A DNA stretch of 64,000 bases from Pelecanus crispus (lineage: Eukaryota > Chordata > Aves > Pelecaniformes > Pelecanidae), in the NCBI RefSeq assembly GCF_030463565.1, contig NC_134648.1, positions 11,759,806 through 11,823,805 on the forward strand, given 5' to 3'. Positions 25,601 through 40,600 of the stretch are shown in pieces; within the stretch, counting starts at the first letter, position 1, and each line of letters opens with the position of its first letter. The notes beneath the pieces are model-generated. The model saw only the letters and a list, made by a program, of their open reading frames with translations. It searched no databases and had not been told where the DNA came from. Both the position numbers and the translations under genes were made by a program.

Positions 25601-28600
25601 AATATGCATGATTAGGTCCTGCACTCAAAGGCAGTTATGTGAACATTTGAAATTCTTCTCCACAACACCTACTTCTTTTGTGAAAAGCTTGTAAATTACA
25701 CTGGAATACTTGAGGTTTAGTATGAAGATGTGGGATTAGGGAAAATGGAGCAATTGGAGCAGTTCGTATCTGCCAGTTGCACCATTCACAATTGCATTCT
25801 TTTTCTTTCAATGAATATCTGAGTATTACTGCATATGTTTGGTCACGCAAATCTTAGGCTGGCCACTCAAGAAAGGAAGCCTTGCAACATTTGAAAAAGC
25901 ATATCTATCAGCCATTTAAAATACAGAGTTACCAGAGCACTTCAAAATGTATCTTGCCTTTTGCTCTTGGATTAATGTTTTAACCTTCATTTAGCTATAC
26001 CGTCATCCTATGAGATAAGATCTGGATCCAATGCACATTTTTAAGAAGATACAAAAAAAGTACAACAGATACCTTCTGGTCTTGGCTTTGGTTTTTCCAA
26101 TCCACCATCCTGCATTAGCTCAAATGCAAAAGATACATTGAGGACCTAGCAATATAATAAAGGCAGTCATTATTGTGAACTATATACAGCATAGTATAAA
26201 TGGTCAAAACAAGATGTATTTAAAGCTCCAGATCCAGATCCTCAGAAGTTAAAAATAGTCAGGGCTCTGTAAATCAATGGAAGATATGGTCCATGGAATC
26301 CAGACAATCCACTGTTTTGTTTTTTTCTGGGTGGTGATGGTGGTTTCAGAAATACAAAAGTAATTAAAAAATAACATGTGAACTAATATTACCCATAGAA
26401 AAATTACTTACAAGTAAGAATAGCCCACCTCCCGCAAGTTTAAAAATTGGAACATGATGGCCCATGAAGTGCTCTTGTCTTCAATAGACAGCTGAATTGC
26501 CTGGATAGCAACAGACACTGGGATAATGGTTGGTCTTAAAATGATACATAGTACATACATGCCTTTATGCTTCCAAAAAACATGAAACCTTTCAAACATT
26601 ACATTCTTGGATTGTGGACACAAAAAATGAGTTCTGTCATCAATTCATGTGTATAATTCGTTATACACTTAATGAACAGTAAGTCTGGTTCAATGACAGC
26701 ATCACACAATGGCTGCCAAAATCAGTTAATACTTGCTAGCCACCCCATCATTAATATAATTTTCCCTTTTATTCCAGATAAGCATTAATATTGAGATCTT
26801 AAAAATGCTTGGAAATGGTTACCAGTACAGTCCTCTCTTGATTTCAGCTATTTACACCAAACTTATGCGGAAAAGTTTGTGTCATCCTTGTACCACTAGA
26901 CTTGTTTATATGTTTATTTGTCTTTAACAGAAAAATGAAATCTAATTACCTTTTGCTCAAAACTATCCGGAGTCAAGAAAAAGCTGTGCAGAGGAACAAA
27001 ATAGCCTTCTAGGAGACCCATTAGCAGGACTAAGTACACACCATCTGCAAACTGTAAAAAAGACTTTTCTCAGTACATTTTCTGAAGAATAACTCACTGC
27101 TTTGCTTAATGAACAAGATATCTATTGTCTAACACAGAACTGTCAACAAACTACTAACATACATAGTTTAAATCACAACTAAAAGATCTCATCTCACTTC
27201 TTTGATTCCTTTATTTAGTTAGTACATTCTGTTACGTCTTCTCCAAAACTGACCTAATGCTAAAATATACATGCAGAATAAAGTTCCTGGAAAGAGCAGT
27301 CATCAGTGGCTTTGATCTATGCCTTTGCTTTCTATTCTACTAGTTGTGGGGAATCAGAACAGCCACCTTTCAAGCTCTCAAATGGCATGCATACCCTGAG
27401 CAGAGAAAAGCAGAATGAAGGTGCAATCTCATGACTGCACTGAAATTCAGTATATTGCAGGAAATAAAGGAACAAAGAATCATCTTTGTGTTCTGCAAGT
27501 CTGAATCAATCTAATTTTAAGTGTATGTAATTACAAATGGAAGATATCTAATTGCTATGATATATGTTCATTCTTATCCAAAAAAATAGCAACATCCATA
27601 AGATTTTGTTAAAGGCCTCTCACTCTTACCCCTGTGACATCAGGTCTATCAGTGCACTGAGATCTCCTCACAATCAAACTGATTTATCTGAAGCAACCCA
27701 TCCCCTTCCTAAGGTAGATAATTTTCATTCAACTGACAGAAATACAATCTCTCATCTTAGGGAATACTGTTTTGGATAAGTGCTTAAGGGGTTTCTAGGT
27801 ACCTCTAAATAATACATTTTTTCCAAAAGTAAACAATGCAATAAGCAGACATAGGGAACATCCTTTTGAAAGCCCTTACACATTATTTCCATCTGAATCT
27901 TAATTTTACCTTTGAAAAATCTCTGTCAGATTGATAGCTATTTAAATAAACGAGAGGTTCTTAATAACATGAATCAAGACATAAAATAAAGCCTGTCCTG
28001 AAGAGACCTGGGTTTTTCTGATAGTGCAGATACCATCCTTCCTGCCTGACCTTGTAATTTTCTTATGATAACTGCTGCAATTGTTCACATGGGGAGGTAT
28101 TAATACAGCAGGACTAAGCTTTTCTTTTAGCTTCTTTCCAGCCAATTTAGCAGCTGAGAACAATAAAGAAGACCATGTACCACATTATTTCTGTGGTGCA
28201 ATCAAGCCTGCAGCCCAACCGTACAGCTGCCTACACACTTGAGTAGCTTTACTCTCAGGAACGTACTGAATAGTCTCATTGTTATCCCATGCGACTGCAT
28301 GTGTGTGTAAAGGTACGCAGGAAACAACTGTTCAGCTTGACGCTGGATCAAGCCAAGCGGACAGAGTTTGTTCCTGACCAAAACAAGCACAGGTCCTGCT
28401 TACAGCACTTGGCAGCGCCCAAGAGGTAGCATCTGTTAATTAATTTTTATGCTAATGGCAGTACAAAACTGTTTTAGAGGAATTTAGCTGTCCTCACAAT
28501 TTCTCTGCTTAATTGGCGAGGGCCTTCTTCATACGAACATATTTAGAATTGAAGTGTTTCCCGCTGAAATAACATCTTAGAGCTCAATCAATAATAATTC

Positions 28601-31600
28601 AATGAAATTTCTGGATGAAGTTGGGGGCATAGTGCATAACATAGTGCAACTACCTCTCCCCTTTAAGAAAGGCTGTAAAATCCTACCTGGGTCTCCAATT
28701 CAGTGACCTCCAAATTCAATTTATTGAGATGCTTGTTCACAAAGGTGATGAGAGTCTGAAATACGAAAAAAATGTAGTGAAGGCCTATTCAGTAGGGCAG
28801 CAGTTCAACACATGCAGCATGAACTCCACTCAGAAGAGAATCTGCATGAGTGAAGAGACTGCAACACAACTTAAGTTTTAAAACTGAAATGTGACATTAA
28901 AAAAAAAAAAAATCCTTTTTTTCCAAGAATGAAGAACAGAAATAAAATGAACGTGATGTAAATAAATAAAAATACACTGTTAAATCATAATAATTCTTTA
29001 AAAAAACCCTTGTCGCAGACTATAGGGAAGTTGGTAACTGGACTCCACTCAAATCTGACAGCAGCCAAAATACTCTAGGTCAGGCCCCTGGCAGTTGTAA
29101 ACTGGATACCTCTGGCATCAGTACACTCAATCTACCAGTTGGGTTCTACTCAACATACACTTTGTGAGAACTTCTTTTTGATGAAAACTTTGATAACTAC
29201 ATGTTGTTCTGTGTTCCAAAGTTAAGTTCACACTGCTAAATATTAATAAAAAGTAACATTACAATCATGATTTTGTATATTTGTTTAAGCATAAAGCTTA
29301 ATTGTATTTAATGTATGCAAACTATGCCAATTATATATATTATACACACACACACTCACTACGTATGTACAAACAGATACACACAAGCATGCACACATTA
29401 TATATTTCAAAAATAAAAACCTTCCAACCTTTTTCACTACATTGAGCTTGTCTGGAGCATGGTCAAATAAAGTATCAAATGCATCTCTTTCTGAAAAACA
29501 TTCAGAGATGTTAATATACTGAGCAGCAGTTGTCCAAATGCAGAATAAACACTTACTAAGGCACACACTCATTTAAGACAACAGAGTCAGCAAAAGGTTT
29601 CAATATAGTCTCTTTGTATTCCAAGCACTATGTATTTTGCATACTGCTCTCTTGCAATAAGCTGCTAGTAGCTTATTCTCTATTATTTACAAAAAGCATA
29701 TTTTCAAGTAGGATTTGGATTACCTAATAACCCTGTTTCTCAAAAATGAACAAAGAATGGTATCTTTATGCATAAAACCTTAAACAGCCAGATACAGGGA
29801 GCTAAGTAACCAAATCATTGTGTGCAGAAGAACATGAGTTTACATCTAGAGTCGCTACATCTACAGAGGAAGACTCTCCCCATGGGTCACTGACTGCATT
29901 GCGGTGTGCATTATTAACCACGTGAAGAAAGTTTATGATTACACAGCTGCAATACAATCTTCGTATAGATGTTTTTGGGCCATTCTGATATGCAATTTAG
30001 GACATTATCAGCAAGACAGACAACCTAGCATACCATGACTGGAGTGCTACTGTAGTCACCTTCTGAAGAAAAAAGGGTGGGGGGAGTAAGACTGCTCAGG
30101 AATATCATTGGGGAAAGAGGACACGCATGTAGCCTTTTAAATCAGCTGTAAGGCAGCCATTGAAATAGTACAAGAAGCAAATGCTAAATTCTTGGTGGGA
30201 CTCCACCTAAGCTCCTCAGATGAGTGTTTTCTGTTGGCCCGGCATTTGGCCAGTCTCAATACTAGCAGTAAGACATACTAGGCACAGGAACATGCATGGT
30301 GTTTAGGCCTGCTGAATAATAACCCAATGTCATTAAAGTGTAAGTAGGTAATGTATGCATGAATGCCAACGAGTTCACCAGCTGGTTTATGATAAGACAT
30401 AATTTCATATTATGGTGGGAACTTATGACCATTAATACTATTACAGTAATGTTCTGGAGGTTAAACCACAAAGCACCTGCAAATTAACATGTGCTGAAAA
30501 GCAATGAAATGTGTTTTAAAGATGGTCAGACTGACTTTAATGCTTTTTTCCTTTTGTTAACTGCCACAATAGCCTGTGGTGCATATATTTATATATTTGC
30601 CAGGGCAACATGAAATCCTCTACTTCCTTGCAGTTTGATCAAGATGACCACCCATTGTAGAACTAATGTATACTTTGGCTGTCTCAAGAAAAAGATAATG
30701 ATCAGATGAACTTACCATGCCTTCCTGATAATGCCCTATGAAGAAAAACAAAACAAAACACAGTTATATATAATCCACTTGCAGACATTGTGTGCTGCAA
30801 AAAAAAACAGCATATGTGGCCAGATCTTCAGCTTGATGAAAACTGGAGTAGATCCATGGAATTAAGAAAACCTTCACCAAGTTACTCCAACTGAGAATCT
30901 GGATTAGTCTAGAGTCCATCAGTATAATATCTCCTGGCTTCACTAAAGTCTCATGGGAGGCCAGATCTCAGATTTCTTACTACTGAAGCAAATTGACACA
31001 CCTTGCCTGAGTGAAATAGGCTTTTTCATGTTGACTTTGTGAAAACTTTTCTCTTTGCTTTAAAGATGCATTTACCACACCAACTACAATACAATTCCAG
31101 CCAACTTGGACTGGGTTCTTAAGGACTGCAGCATTTTGCTCCAGTTGATCCCTTATATAACTATTACATGTAAACAAATACATAAAGATTAATAATAAGT
31201 CAATAGTCTGGCTTCTCTCCATTCTGTTAGAAACTAGGATATTCTACTATTGCTTTCTGTTGGTTTGGAATAACTTTTCTGTTAGAAATTGTTTGGTGAG
31301 ATGACACGTACAGGGCTTACTACCATCATATTACATGCTCAAAGCCCAGATACCTAAAAATAGCCTTATCACATTCCTTTTTGAAAGAATCTAGTTCTCT
31401 ATCAAATAAATACCAACATAAAAGAATGAGGCATATCTTTCTTGTTTGCTTGAAGGACTTTTGAATAAAATAATAAGAAATATAGTAAGTACAGAAATAA
31501 ATTAATAGTAGATAAATATAAAATAGAGATTTTGTATATCTTCACTCTGTCTTCTCTTTTATCCTGGTCTCCTGCTTTTAGTTCCCCAGCTCTGTATTTC

Positions 31601-34600
31601 ATCGCCCTTTTGTATTTTTAGATGCATGTTTGCAGCTCTTGAAAAGGCTAAAATACAGTCACTGGCTGATGCATCATCTTCGCTGGAACCCCAATACCGA
31701 AATCTAAATATCAGCAAATGTTTGAATTTCTGAGATGCATCTGTGTTCAATTACTGAACTGCTGGCAAAAGTGGTGTTGACATACTCAGTGTTACCAGTT
31801 ATTTCCTCTTGGATTTGTCGAGACTGAAGGATTCCTTCTCGTTTCTGGAAAAAATAAAAAAGTGACATTTTTCTCAGTAAAGTTTAATGCTCAGGGTACA
31901 GTAAAAATTTGTGATCCACAAACACAGTAGATAAGAGAACTGCAAAATAAGACCTTTTTTTAAACAAACTTACAGTAATATATTATTTCAGCTTACAAGT
32001 ATTCCAGAAAACCCTTTTGTACACTAACAAGAAATTTGAAACTCCACCTGTAGAAGGAAGTATTTCTTTTCCGTTCTCCATTGTTCTTAACTCACTTTTC
32101 TTTTAAAGGCCCCAATTCAGCAAGACATTTGAAACACCTAAACCCATATGTAAGTATTTTAGTAGAGGTATGTCTAGGTGAGTTGAATTAAACCTTGTAT
32201 TTCAATGAACAGCTTGGCAGATGGTGCCCATGATTCTCTTTTGCAAACATCTTGCTCCCAGGCTATCTGTTCTTTCTGCCCTGTTCACACACTTTCTTTT
32301 TTGCCTCAGTGTTTTCCTTTTCTGACTTGTCTCCACACAAAGAGCTCTATTTGCTTGTGATGGAAAACCAAAATGGAGGCTAATCCATTCACAGCCTGCT
32401 CCAGACCCTAGTCATCTTGGTGTTAATATATGCATTGACTCCAATGTTCCTCAGATGTGACAAGCCCTTTGTACATGGTGGTGAGTGACCTGTGTCTATA
32501 AGCTGTACACAAAATGGCAGAAGCCAACTCAAATAGTTGCTATTTGAGTCAGGTGGAAAATGAAGGAGTTTAGAAATTTAACGTTGTTTCCAGGATGCTG
32601 ATCACAGTCATCTGGTGGCGGTGTAAGTACCGCACATATGTTTTGCCTCTCTTTGTGTTCTCTCTGTTAATTCTATTCACTGGAATTAGTAAAATTTTGC
32701 AATACAGAAAGAAAAGTCAGACAAATGCTGACGACTGCATGTAAAGTCTAGACATTAGGCAATTATTCATGATTCTTCACTCCCTGTCATACAAGGAAAT
32801 GAGAAAAATAAATTTATGCTGGTCCTAGACTTGCTTTCTACGTGGAAAAGAGAAAAGGAGAATAACCTTTTGGAAAAGTCCTTCATGCCATGTCCACTGG
32901 GGCTGCTGCTCTTCCCTGCCTTGGAGAAGACAGCACATGCCCACCTGAGGCAGTCCTCGGTGTATGATGTGCTGAGGATTCGGCCAGGCTTGAGCCTATT
33001 ACGTCTATATTGCATTACTAAAATATGTGAGGATCAAACTTACTTTCTGCAAGAAAGCCATACATGGCACCCTCTGGGTCATTCCAGACTGGCACTTGGA
33101 GTAATCTGAACTGTCCTTTTAGGTAGATGATAGTTTCAGGTGTTTTCCATGATGTTTTTTAAAGCCCCGTTACTAAATATCTTGCACATGGTTAAAAATG
33201 CATTCACAGAGGACCTTTGAACATTAAAGAGACAGAGTGGAGTCCAGTGTGTTACACACTGAAAGAGAGGGCACAGAAGAGCTGCTGAGACATCTTCTGT
33301 TACATATCTTGAAAGTCTGAAGTAAAACTACATTGTTTAGGGCTATCTTCATTTCCAGCTTGTGCAGACAGCAATAAGTACTTGCACTTGAAGTTACAAT
33401 CTAATTCATGCTAGCTGAAGTTAGAATTCCAGTCTGCTTGGGATTTTTGTTTATTTTTCCCTTTGCTGCAGGGTGAAAGGAAACTTTTTTTTCTTCCTGA
33501 TGATGACTCTGACATGCCAATGATGCCTTCTGGAGCAAAAGCTCTATCACTCTTGTCTCCTAGAGGAGTTGAGCATCATAGCAACGGCAACTGTACTTCT
33601 CAGTGCCCAGTCCAGTGACATGGGAAAATAAAAAGGCTTCTAAATTCTACCTTCCCTCTGCAAACATGTAAAAATAGCCTGAAACACACTCCAGTACTGA
33701 TATAAAACATATTGCCCTTTTTGATAAACTGCAATTAATATCAATAGAAATTCTGCACCTTAATCCTACTGTTGACCAAAAAAAACCAAATCATCAAGCC
33801 CTAGTTTTCTGCCTGGCATCTGATCACTAACATTAATGGAATTTCCACACTTCCCAAATACGACTGAACACCTATTTGACCAGCACATGTCAAGACAGAT
33901 TTTCCTATGCTTTTCATTTGTAAAAAGACTAGCAAAAGTCCCAATGGCAACAATCAGAATGGACCTTAGAAACACTAGTTTAAGCACCTTCTCTGTGAAG
34001 GCTGTTTCCCATACACCTTTTGCACTTTAAAAACTCTTCACCTCAAAATTGACCCTAACACTGATGTCACCTGTTGTGAAGTTTGTTTTATACTAGACAG
34101 AGAATGACACAGTATTCCCAAAAATACAAAGAAGTGCTACTGAGGACTGAAAGACTATCCAGCAATATTCCTTAAAGACAACAGTGGCTATAACTGGAAT
34201 AACAAATGATAAAAATCTGCTATTTCACACTGAAAAAATGAGGCATGAATTAAGGTTCCCCATTAAAAACAAAAGCTGGACATTCCAGCGATGCACATTA
34301 TTTGGACACGCTTGACATCTTCTTCCCTCACAGCTGAAAGACTCCACCAAAGGCCATGAAAGATCTTCATAATCACTTATCATTTTAAATTGGCGACTAA
34401 CCCTAGAACAAAAAAATACATCTGAAATTTGGGTAATATGTCTGGAAATGGAAAGGGTGTCTCTTCCTCATGTCTCTTCACATCAGCTCTATGTCAGCAG
34501 TTTTATATAACTGAGGGCCAACTGCTTAATTTCCCACACAAAGTCCCATTCTGAAAACCTTCCCACTATTTGAATGGGTTTTGCCTATGTATTGTTGCTA

Positions 34601-37600
34601 TCCATTGCATCTGGAGGATCATGTTTTATGATTGCCCCACAAAGATGAAATGCAGAACTATTCTGGAGCTTGAAAGGACAAATACATTTGTCACAGCTTC
34701 AGAAAAAGACTTGTTAGGAACCTGGACACAATGCTGGTCGGAAACATTTCAGACCTTCCCAGTGCGTTCAGAGAGGCTGCGGGACCAATGATCTTGGATT
34801 AAGCTTGTGATGTACACCTTCTTCTTATCTCATTAATTTCCTTGCTTTGCTTAGCGGTAGTTTGTGCACCCAAGAATTCCTGTCCCAGTGCTCAGAACAT
34901 GCTGAAACCATTCTGGCTGCTCTGCCAATGCATTCTTATACTCTCTGACTTACAGCTCTTGCACACAAACAATCTGTCATTTAACCGTTTGTGGATGACA
35001 TAAATAAATAATTTTTAAGAAGAGGCAAAATGATGGCAAGATCCAGCTCTCCACAAAAGCTCTCACTTGTTTCAGTAGAAATAATCAAACAAAGCCTGGG
35101 CTTTGTTCAAAGTTATTAATTCTATTAGTATGGAAGGAAAATAAAATAATATAACAAAATAGCTACAAAAGGTCCACCTATCACATTTTTCCCCAAATCA
35201 GCTTATAACCCAGATTTCATATTACTCTCATTGCTAACCACTTTTGTACAAAACAGCCAAATGAAACAAGCTTTCATAAGAACTGTGCTGATTACCTGTT
35301 GGGCGTGAGCGCATTTTTTGTTTTAGAAATATCTTTGCTTCTATTTCAATAAACTACACAGAGCTAACACGGCAACCCTCACATTTTATGTGTTTCTAAA
35401 CCTAACAAAATCATGAAATTAATTAGGGTAGTCTTCCTTAAAGACTTCATAAAAGTACTTTGTTCTTTTATTTCTCTCTCTATACTATTCCATTTATCAA
35501 ACTGTATAGAGTAAAATTTAAGATCAGCTACCACAGTCTGTTGAGTTTCCCTAGGCATGACCTTACTTTACAGAAGATACGAGGGTTTAGAACATGAGGC
35601 GTGCAAGTTTGAACACTAAATTAGGCTTTAAGATCTGCTGATTGTTGATTAAAACTTTCATTGAGTTCAAAGGGTACGTGATGAATTATATAGAACCAAT
35701 CCCACAGGACATGAAAGACAGATTTAAAAAATAAAAATAAAACCCCCACCCACCATAAAATAAAAATGAAAAATGTCTCAAACACAATTACAGTAAGAAT
35801 AGTGGCCCCCACCCTATTTTAATAGGAATCAGTGTAGCCTTGGAGTTCCACTGACTGGATTTCACCATGAACTGGGTTTGCAGGGCAAAATCTTCTGCAA
35901 CATTACTTGGATTTTATTCCGGTGCAGCTGATTTCTCTGCAATTCACTGGTACCTGAGCTACAGCTGGGTAGCTAATAGGCAAAGCAGTGAGCCAGATTC
36001 TCCCACTGCTTACTGTTTTTAAATTGGTTTATCTCTACTGACTTCAGTGGATTTGCTGTTCAACTACATTAGCCTATTAAACAAGAGGACAATTACGTCC
36101 ATTGATTTCAACAGGAATTTTGTCTGGATGTATGGAGTGACAGCAGAATGCAAGATCTGGTTCATTATTTTAGGACTGTGGGTTTTTTCTGGTTTAGTTT
36201 CTCATCCCAAAGATGCCCTGACCGCTGCACTCCTGATTTCTTAAGCTGGTTTTGGTAGAACCTTGAGATAAACTAGTGCAATTAATTTGACAACAGTCAA
36301 AGGAAAGTGCTTGAAAATTATGTTCCTCTGAAGCCTTAGACACATAAGTACAGATTTGCTGGGGTTCTCTTTCATCGTCTGTAGAGAAACCCACAAAGCA
36401 GAATCTGAGAGTCAATGAGTCATTATCAGGTGTCAGTGATACATCTACTGGAGACTCGCCTTCAGATTTCTCCCCAAATTACAAAACTTGTCTGACTTGA
36501 ATGCTGGAAAAAGGAGTGGTTACTTTCTCAGATCTGTCCCACAGATTTTCAGTCACACAAAACTTGAGCAATAGCTCTTTGTACCATGTACTTCAGGGTA
36601 ACATCAGTTAAAACACATAAATAAAGACAGTTACAGTGTGAAAAATAAAGGCAAAGTTAATTGGAGAGAAAGAAAAGCAGCTTAAATGGGAAGAGGCCAA
36701 ATAAGATAGAGCAAGCACAAGTCCAACTGAAAGAAAAATGCTGAACAGAATAACATGAAGAGTTTGGATGGATGAGGCTCTAATAAGGAGACCGACTGAC
36801 ACAAAAGATTTAGTTGATGGGGTTTTTTTGCATGCTTATGAGAAAGCCAACACTGTAATCAGACTAAATTAGCATGCACAAGGCTGAAAAAGAATATTTA
36901 GTCACCTAACATGAATCAGAATGTAATAAACAGTGACAATTCATCATTCAGTGCCAAGAATGATTTGAATCTCTACACAAGTGAGAAGACCGTCAAAAAT
37001 GGGAAAAATAATAATTCTAGAGATCATATTGGGTGATAAACAAACACATTCCAACAATAATAATGCTTCATATATTTTTAATGTCAGAGTCTGGACACTT
37101 CACAATCAAAATAAGATATTCTGAGCCACAGCTCAATCTGGGAAAGCACTTCTGCCTTTTTCTGGTTGAAGCATTGTCAGCAGGGAAGACGCACGTGTGT
37201 TTCTTGTCAGCCAAAGAGACACGCATGCCCGCCCAAACAGAAACTCTCCATGGATTTTTCAAGAAACCCCTCAGTCAATTTCACAACACTATCCAGAGCT
37301 GTTTAACACCTCTCTTACCTGCACAACAACCACCTGAATGGACACATGATCTGGGAGTCTGATTGGTGCTCGAAAATATTGTGATAATGCAACCAGAAGA
37401 TGAAGTATTGCTACGAGACTTTTAGCATGAACAGCTGAAATAGATATTAAAAGCACAAGTCACAAACTGCAAAGTAACTAGAACTAGGACACATATTTTT
37501 ACTTTTTAGGATGTAGGGATTATGGGATTCTTTTCCTCTTGCCACCTTGGAGCCAGGAGGCACTTTTAAGGCACCTCTCCTTTACTGGTCTCCTCCTGCT

Positions 37601-40600
37601 TAACAGGTCACCCGAATGCAGCCCAGTCAGTAACATGCGTCAGCACCAAAGCGTTACTTTTTGCAACATGTCTGGATGCTATAGGCTGCGTAGATGGAAA
37701 TCTAAAGCTAATCCAAAAGCCAGATTTCATGTACAGCAGTTTAAGTGCTGTCTCTGCATTCTCCTTGCCTTTCCTTTATTCCCTTTATTTCAATAAGAAT
37801 TTATGGGCTATCAGAAAGATATTTTTGTACTCATAACATGCACTTATTCATTTTTAAGTGTCACAATGTCTGCAGGATGATAAATGAGCCTATTTTGGCA
37901 GAAGCCTTAAGCAATAACTTACTAAACTCAATGACTCAAACATTCCTCATGAAGTTGTTATAGTCTTGTTATTGAAGCTTTCTCACAGCAGGTTTCATAT
38001 GGGTAGTTAACACTAACACAACTTACAAGATATCAAAAGCCATACTGTAGGAAATCCGTAATCAAGTATCAAACCATTGGCATGAAAGTGAATCATTTCG
38101 AATTCTTATGATTGCCCTTCTTCTTCTTCTGTTTTATTTTTGCATTTATAGTCTTCCCCAGAGTAGTATTCCTAAACGACCTTTGATAGCTACAGTACAG
38201 TGCGCTTATGTTCTTTGTACTTGAACTAACCAACAACTACTACCTCACTTCACTGGTAAAGCAGGGTCAGATTCACTAAAATATCCTTCTGCATCATCTT
38301 CCAATGCAAGTCTCAACTCTGCCATGGAGAAACTCACTCATGTAAAATGTGGCATTGCTGTCAAATTTGGCTGGGGTGCCAGTGCTCACAGATGAGGTGC
38401 TGTACCAGAACACTAAAAAGATGTCTGTCTGCCTAGCACTGGTGTGTGCTACAGCTGGCTCCAGCTCCTGCCGTCTATCTCTACTTTACCTCTAAAACAC
38501 ATGTAAAACATTAAGTTAAAACTAGAATTTAAATTGTCAGGCCACTCCAAACACCCTGCCTCCAGCTGCATAACACCGAATGGAAAAAAACCTGGGGGGA
38601 GGTTGAAGAGAGATGGGGACAGAAAACTCAGTGGGACCACATGAAGGGGAAAGTCAGAGATGCCTAATGTTCACTCTTCCTTCCTCGAGCTATTTCTCTC
38701 CCTCTCACTAATTTGTTGTGAATGGAATGGGATACAAACCAGCTCAGCTCAAGACAGGTACAGGAGACAGGGAAACTGTTATATACTGATCACCAGTGTG
38801 AAATGATTCTGCATACCAAACTTAAAACAGATTAAGAGGCCTGATTTTCTAAAACTGCTGATAACCTGCTTTCTGCAACACATATGCACTAGAATGTCTT
38901 GTGTTGGGCCACTGAGGGCATTTCTATTAGATATTATTATGTTCACTTTTAACATAATAAAACAGGAAGGGTGCAGTCCTAATCTTGGTGAGAGTTTTGT
39001 AATCAAAAGCAGTGGTTCAGATTTAGCCTTAAACAATCAGAAATATTATTGATATCTACATTGCAAATTTTACACAAACAAAGAGTCCTAGGACCTATCT
39101 ACTACATTTATGCAGGTACTTGCCCGTTTCAGCACACCAGTTTAATAACAGAAAACCTAAGCTGGTACGCATATGGACTTAAGAGCAGAAATACCATACT
39201 TTGAGAAACTCTGAAAAGACAGTTTATTTAAATAGAAGGTTGAGCATCAGTAAAGAGGGTAGAGTGTACCACATCTGGAAATGCCCTGCAGAGCAGCTCA
39301 TACCATAAATACCAGGCTTCAGCCTTCCCTTATCATTGGATATTTCAGAATTCCAGACAGCAGCTATAAACTCTCAGCTGTCAACAAATGAGAACAGCAT
39401 AGAAAACACACAACTTACAGTCAACGTTCCACTTAATGCTTCTTGGAGGGAGTTTAAGGGTTTCATTGATCTTTTCAAGTACTGTCTGTAGCTTCTGTTT
39501 CTGAGCAATTTCAGACTGAGTAACTTCAGCAACATTCAGCTTCTCACTTTCAAGTTTCTCTGAAGTGATAATAGAAGAAAAAACAGAAGAAAAACTACTG
39601 TCAACTCCATGAAGAACATAAAGACATACCAGGCACCCAGATGTACATTCAAGAGATAATTAGACTTCCTAGTTTTAAAATTATCTGCTTTTCCTTCCAG
39701 AGCCACTTTCCCCCACACTGTTGAACTCCTAAAGATACAGTTCACATTTTCCCTTTATTTACCCATTGCCAAGGGGAAGGACAAACATTAACGAAAGCCA
39801 CACTACTGGCTCTCTTTAGGGAACACCAGGCTCAGAGGTAAGGCCCATTACTTCTATTGCTACTGGATAAAGGGTATTCTGTATGCAAGTGTACAGCAAC
39901 GTTTTGTACAGCAGACCATCAAACCTAGGAAACTTTAAGAAGACCAACTTTAAGATTTGTTTCATCAGTCTCAGCCTCCTGGCTTCTCCCTCAGACTCAG
40001 GAGACTTAAAAATTTTACTTGGCCCATCTGTGATAAAAGTGAAGTGACACCATATTCATAGAGGTGGAGGATGCACCCAAGAAATGTGAACAAGTATTTC
40101 TGGAGGTATGAAAACAACTAAAACCATAGGAAATTTCTTTCTAAGAAACCACAGCCCTTTTCTGCACTCAAAATTTGCAGTAAATTTTAAAATACTTTAT
40201 GAATTGGTTTGTTAATAATTAGTACAGATTGCTAGGTATATACATACATGGCTTAGTGTTTACCATTAAATAGTAAGCAAAGAAAATTTAACAATAAAAG
40301 CTCCCCGATAACACCACCAGAAACAAAATGCTTGGTCACTTGCCAATTTAATTCTATGAAAGAGTATCTTATTATGCTTGGTAAGAACTAATCTTGTTCT
40401 CGTCAAAGCCAACTAAGTATCTTCCCAAAGAGAGTGAGCCTGAGCTACCAGCCTACGAACCCTGCCTAAGAGACTGCTATCTCCATGGGCTATCTTGTGC
40501 CTCCACAGGAATCAGTCTGTGCATACTCTCACAACAAGACCAAAGTCTTTAGTTAGCATAGACCTGATCCACAAGGAGTTAAGGGTAATGGAAAAGATTC

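Larger units (their letters stand above)
22640..26072 (-). other. PARVA: PARVA intron 12
   Basis: A 3.4-kb intron between exons 12 and 13. It contains the AATAG-type simple repeat at 23421-23470 and one old palindromic repeat piece near 25510. No coding exon was seen in it. Confidence 0.85.
31845..37318 (-). other. PARVA: PARVA intron 6
   Basis: A 5.5-kb intron between exons 6 and 7. It contains a perfect short hairpin (32527-32549) and two old dispersed-repeat pieces (32109-32200 and 35991-36060). The remaining sequence has only chance open frames. Confidence 0.85.

Noticed and set aside
37033..37362. 109-codon plus-strand frame across PARVA exon 6
   Set aside because: It is the antisense shadow of a real exon and continues into intron sequence with no motif.
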